Assembly: GCA_018398805.1 (NCBI GenBank)
Contig: JAGFBZ010002268.1
Coordinates: 248,001 to 312,000 of the forward strand
Length of the DNA stretch: 64,000 nucleotides
Direction: 5' to 3'
Source: Hirundichthys speculiger
Taxonomy: Eukaryota; Chordata; Actinopteri; Beloniformes; Exocoetidae
The position numbers and the translations under genes are program-made. This document shows, one piece after another, positions 59,420 through 64,000 of the stretch (within the stretch, counting starts at the first letter, position 1; each line of letters opens with the position of its first letter). Below the pieces are notes generated by a model, which was not told where the DNA came from, ran no database searches, and saw only the letters and a list, made by a program, of their open reading frames with translations.

Positions 59420-60020
59420 TGGATTTTAACTGAGATGTGAGGAGATCAATGCTGTAATGAAGGGCACAGTGTGTGGGAGGAAACATTTATTATCATCATC
59501 AGAAGGTAATAAAATTTTTCCCCCTGAACACTGGGCTTCCTCCCACGCACAACGAATGGCAGTGTTAGGTGCAGGCCATCTTAATTGGTAAAAACATTGT
59601 CCTAATGGTGCCAAGGTGGTCTTGCATTATAAGCACCTCATCATTCATTTTATATCTAAGACACGGGGCATACGTGTCACCGTCACCTCATGTCCAGGAA
59701 CACTTCATATTGCTCTCCTGCGTGAGTACTTTGATGGCCAAGCAGATTAAAACATTTAGACGAGAAAAGATGTGGGATCAATAAATAATGAGTCAAAAAT
59801 GTCATGTGTGCCACTCAATAATTGGCATTTCACTGATGTAGCAGCAGCAGGTTTTCTGGGGCTGCAGATTATCCACAGCCTTGGCTATGAATATGATTTG
59901 CATATTCATTTCTCTCAAAGAACAATTTTGATAAAGAGAATTAAATGTAATTGTTGTTATCAGAATTCCTTTCTGTGCAGTTCCTTGAGTAAATGAGGCG
60001 GTCATCAGGGTTATATTGAG
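59420..60020. other. Strong candidate conserved non-coding element
   Basis: Six hundred bases with no repeat or sustained open frame, but dense in developmental-factor words. Examples: 'ggccatcttaattggtaaaa', 'cactcaataattggcatttc', 'ttatccacagccttggctat'. A perfect octamer ATTTGCAT (59896-59903) is followed 17 bases later by a SOX-like AACAAT (59921-59926) and then TAAATGTAATTG. Octamer/SOX proximity is known from POU-SOX co-bound enhancers. Conservation itself cannot be seen from one sequence. Confidence 0.4.
59896..59926 (+). promoter_or_regulatory. POU octamer next to SOX-like site
   Basis: ATTTGCAT at 59896-59903 (directly followed by ATTCAT) and AACAAT at 59921-59926. The octamer is a full consensus match. 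The 17-base gap is longer than the 0-3 bases of classical composite OCT-SOX sites, so cooperative binding is only a possibility. Confidence 0.4.
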
Positions 60021-60079
60021 GAAAGCTCAACCTTGTAATTTTCTTAAATTTAGAGTAGAAAGCAAGTTATGGCAAAACA

Positions 60080-60360
60080 GTTTTGTGCTCCTCTCTCCTT
60101 TCATATGATGTCATTAAATAGCTGTAGGAGCAATATGGGGAAAGAGAGCCACAGGTCATTTCACTCCAAATTGCAGATGTATGTTTCAGTCCCATCCCCT
60201 ATGAAAGCATTAAACCACTGGCCATAAACCTTGCCACTGCCGTCTCACCTTTGGTAAAGATGAATATTCTATTAAAGCAGGTGATGACGTTTATTCGATG
60301 GCATTGTTAACAATTCTACAATCTGTGACTCACAGCTCATCTGAGGAGCAGTCATAACTC
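60080..60360. other. Candidate conserved non-coding block
   Basis: 'ctcctttcatatgatgtcat', 'aaaccactggccataaacct', 'gatgacgtttattcgatggc' and 'attgttaacaattctacaat' form another uninterrupted non-repetitive run just after the previous block. GTTAAC/ACAAT suggests HNF1/SOX-like sites. Texture only. Confidence 0.28.
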
Positions 60361-60459
60361 TGATAAGGTTGTGAACTGTTCCATTTTTGCTCAATTTTAC
60401 TGTTAGTAAGTATGAATAATGTTAATGCAGTGGAAACTGCATCTTTTGTCTGTAAGGGA

Positions 60460-60483
60460 TTTTTTTTTTTTTTTTTTTTTTTT
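60460..60483. repeat. Poly(T) tract
   Basis: 24 consecutive T. Confidence 0.95.
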
Positions 60484-60974
60484 CTGGCAAATTTGTGGGA
60501 AAGGCATTACAGCTCTTGTGATCTGGGAAACAATTTCTCACAACAGTGCATTTTGAGGGCCTGTACTGTCCTGGAATGTACCATCAACTGTTGAGGTATA
60601 ATACTAATGAATGCCTGTTGTAAACTCTGATGTCAAGTTTTATATTTGTTGTCTCTGTTCAACAAGCCCACATAGCATTGATCGTGTACCATTAGTAATT
60701 TAGGATGCAGTGCTGGTGAAGCTGTTCCACATCCACACTGTCAAACATGATGTCGTTTAAGCTACAAAATACATGCAAATAAATACAATCCAATTACATT
60801 ATTTTTAGTGATGTTTTCTCATTACCACTCAGCAAGACTGATCTTGGCAGTTTCATGAAAAGTTAAATGAAAAGGATGAAGTGACAAATAGCAAACTCCA
60901 ACCAGTTGAATACCTGCAAAAGTAATTAAAGTTTAGTACCTACACTTCAAGCGCTGTAGTGCTAACCTGATGTG

Positions 60975-61006
60975 CCAGATGGTTTGTCACAAAAAAAACC
61001 ATCTGG
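60975..61006. repeat. Short perfect hairpin
   Basis: CCAGATGGTTT (60975-60985) is exactly inverted at 60996-61006 with a 10-base loop. Confidence 0.88.
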
Positions 61007-62912
61007 AAGGTTCTCATTTGGGACTACGTATCTGGAAAAGGGCAGGCAGTTTCAAAGGAATACCAGACCTCACTATCACCAGTGAACAAGAATCCAGATG
61101 TGTTGCGAAGTAACTGGGATACCATACAGGTCTATACTGGAGGTGCTTCATGGAGGTAACTTTTAAAATCACACTTAGTTTTCACATGTGAGGTATGTAT
61201 CAATTCCTTGAATGTTCCTTGAATGTGGATTTTATGATCCAGCACAAATGAGAAATGAGCTGAAGCATAAAGAGATTATTGGGAAGACACTTTTTTTTCT
61301 CATCCTCATCCAAAATCTCTTTAAGAAAATCTAATTTAAGATATATGTAATTAAAAAAATATAAAAAAACTTACCTTTTTTTTTCATTTCTTCATCACAG
61401 AAAATGCTTAATAGGAAGTGAGGTCATATACAAGTGGCGATTTGAGTTAAGAAAAAAAAATTAAGAGCCACATAGACTGAACCTTTTTTAGATGAAGCAA
61501 AAAAGTGCAGTGTTTGACATCTCTGAGACTGCAAAAGGAAAAGCTGCATTTTGTAATAATAACTGTTGGCCTTGCCGCAAACAGAGGATACTTGTGTTGA
61601 TCCTTATTATCTGTGGTCCAAAACTCAAAATATGCCCACATTTCATGTCAAAACTCCTGGCTTTTTGGAGGGTCCGAACCCTAGCTTATCAGCAACATCA
61701 GCAACATTTAATGAGAGTGCCAGGTTAAGGATTTGCAAATATACAATTATAAATACCTTTATTATTTAAGGATATTATGTTTAAGTGCTTATTGGAAATA
61801 GTATATAGAGTAGAAAGAATATCAAGCAGTTAACCTTAGCTTTTTGGACTGGTATAATCATGTACATCACTTTACACAACAAACAACATTGGCATGCAGT
61901 AGTCTCCTCCTGTCTCCTCTCAAGAGTTAACCTAATTTAAGTTCAAACCAGCTTTTAGAAATTGATCCACTGAGACAAATTCAATGAGCTATCACTTTCA
62001 GAGAAAGCGTTTCAATTCAATATATGCTTTACTTTGGCATTTGGTGTTAACTCCAATCCAAAAGGCTGAGCATTAGCGAACAGATTTTTGACATGGGTGG
62101 CCCGGATAGATCAGGCTGAGTCTGGGATTTAGAGAAAAAGGTCTGCATGTAGATTCTAGGACATGAAGCTTCTCAACAGGGCTGCACAGTCAGGTGACAA
62201 ATGGTGCCCCAGGCCAGCCAAGAGCCAGAAATGGCCTCTTAATCAATCAGAGGTCACCATGGAGAGTCAGTCCAGACTGCCTCCACAGTGAGAGACGGCC
62301 ATCTGACAGAAGACTTGACGCCAAGCCAAGAAGCACACAAGCCCTTCTTCTAGTCAGTGCATTACTGTCGTTGGCTTTCTTTTCAGCTTGTTTAACTGTT
62401 GTAGCTTTTATTATTTATTACTTTAGCTGTGTCGGCTGTATTTTCATCATCTTAAATCCTTTGATTAGCTGGTGGGAAATGGAAACAGTCACACCAAAAA
62501 ACAAATCAACCCCTCCCTCTGGCCTCAGCCCCATCCTTAAGCGTGCAACCCCCATTCTTGACACATGGCCATCTGTAGCAGCATTTCAGGCAGTAAATAA
62601 CAGACTGGAGGCTAGTGCACATCTTTAGCACACCCTGCTTAAGACCAAACCCACATATTCTCCTCTGCACCCTTGGGCCCGCCTGCACACACCCCCTGGG
62701 TTTGACCTCCACACAGCAGGGTCCCTTAGGAAACTTATCAGGCTTTGGAAGTCAAATAAGCTTTCTGTCTTCTATCCACCGCCTCCACCCTCCATGCACA
62801 TAGCTCAGCTATCCCACCATCCATCTCTCCATCTCTCAACATCAACAAATTCATCTGTCCATTCTCAATATCAGTCTAACCCCCCGTGGTCTCCCAGGGA
62901 CACACTATGTTT

Positions 62913-62934
62913 AAAAAAAAAAAAAAAAAAAAAA
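62913..62934. repeat. Poly(A) tract
   Basis: 22 consecutive A. Confidence 0.95.
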
Positions 62935-64000
62935 CCTGTGCCTGAGAATATATACTTGGATGTCTGGAAGTGACTACTAACAAAAAAAACTCAGACTTAA
63001 CGCAATCTTGTCTCTTTGGTCCTGATTTACGGGATTCATTTACATCAGAGACCTTCCTCAGAGTAGAACCATCTAGCCTCCCCATCTTCACATCCATTCT
63101 TCTAATAAACCTGCTCATTTTGCTTTCCTCTTGACAGTTATTTTTCATCAGCAGAAATATAATTAACGTAATAAGTTAATAATGCTCTACAAGTTTTAAA
63201 TCCTGAAATCCAGCGTGTTGTTGTTTTCTTTTTTAATTTAATTTTATTTTTATTTTCAAATTCTGAATTCTCATTGGAATTTGGATGCAGCATCAGTAGT
63301 GCAGTAGCAGCTCTACCATTAATAAAAATAAATAAAACCCTGTAAAGACTGTTAAAATAGTCCCAGTATAATCAACAGTTCTACATTTGTGTTATAGTTT
63401 GACAGACTTATCCTTTAATCCTCTTGTTTCTAATTTATCCTACAAAGTCATATATCTCGGTGTGGCAGAGCAACACATAAAAAAAATAAGAAATGCTCAT
63501 AAATTAGTATTTGTATAGTTAGGCCATTTAGTTTTTACATATCCCATAAACCTCATCAACCTGCTTAATATTTAAACTGAAGCATCATATAGATTATTGT
63601 CTATACGTATTGAGAATCATGGACCTAATATGCCTCCTTTAAAGACTTTTTTTTGTTAAATCAATTCACCTTTTTCCCTAATTATGACTATGTTTTCCGC
63701 TTATATCTGCATTCAATCCACAGATCTCCAATATGTATTTTTGGTGGTTTTTAAATAAAGGATAACATCAGAATTCACTGGGAGATATGAATGCAACCTT
63801 TTTACATTTTTTTATTCACACAATCAGCCCTATAAATTGTGTGTAAATTATTTTTTTAATGAATTTGAGTGAGTTAGTGCAGAATTACTTTAAGTTTCTA
63901 AAAAAAAAAAAAAACAACTCAAATCGACGAGCACACAATCAGCTGTAGGCATTCAATGGCTGATAAAGATGACAGTTATGCAGCAGTAGCTGTCAAAATC

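Larger units (their letters stand above)
60361..64000. other. Non-coding stretch, no gene recognised
   Basis: AT-rich DNA with poly(T) at 60460-60483, a small hairpin at 60975-61006, poly(A) at 62913-62934 and poly(A) near 63901-63914. A 144-codon frame at 62194-62628 encodes one hydrophobic segment but matches no family I know; not called as a gene. Confidence 0.5.

Noticed and set aside
1..64000. A new multi-gene system such as a defence locus or biosynthetic cluster
   Set aside because: The window is vertebrate non-coding DNA. The only coding remnants are broken transposable-element genes, so no such system can be supported.

Overview
This is AT-rich, repeat-laden vertebrate DNA, almost certainly from a ray-finned (teleost) fish. 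The diagnostic content is several degenerate Tc1-like transposons (one of the Sleeping Beauty/salmonid type), hAT-type miniature elements, a fish APE-type LINE, an L1/Tx1-like LINE, tRNA-derived SINEs and many (TA)n arrays. I find no convincing host protein-coding exon, rRNA, tRNA gene, CRISPR array or operon. The open frames are short, mostly overlap simple repeats, or are transposon remnants. The window is best read as a gene desert or a very large intron.

Layout. 0-5.6 kb: mostly single-copy AT-rich DNA with one SINE, an RFX X-box-like site and two blocks resembling conserved non-coding elements (CNEs). 5.6-9.8 kb: a truncated Sleeping Beauty-like Tc1, a rearranged LINE (7.3-9.1 kb), and a Tc1 fragment apparently split by a small hAT element. 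9.8-22 kb: a SINE, CNE-like blocks, a decayed Tc1 at 16 kb and another at 19 kb. 22.6-23.0 kb: a TA-flanked miniature element with very similar terminal inverted repeats. 23-36 kb: largely unremarkable, with long TA and poly(A/T) tracts and one copy of an interspersed repeat ending in a tetranucleotide array. 36.3-42 kb: a transposon pile-up, with a Tc1-like element beside a 5'-truncated antisense L1 that was invaded by a complete-ended Tc1 and by a long-TIR hAT-like element, the latter itself invaded by the tetranucleotide-tailed repeat. 42.9-47.1 kb: a SINE, three long TA arrays, and a LINE split by a second copy of the long-TIR element. 47-64 kb: mainly single-copy DNA with several CNE-like blocks (strongest at 59.4-60.0 kb), a hAT miniature element with a perfect 8-bp target duplication at 55 kb, and a LINE/SINE 3' end at 57 kb.

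The recognisable coding remnants are transposases, an endonuclease and reverse transcriptase pieces. All carry stops, frameshifts or deletions, so no autonomous element remains. The two most informative features are the multi-level nested insertion at 37.6-42.0 kb, which gives a relative order of insertions, and the CNE-like block at 59.4-60.0 kb with an octamer next to a SOX-like site. TE family calls rest on remembered family consensus features, without a database search. CNE calls rest on sequence texture only and are unproven.
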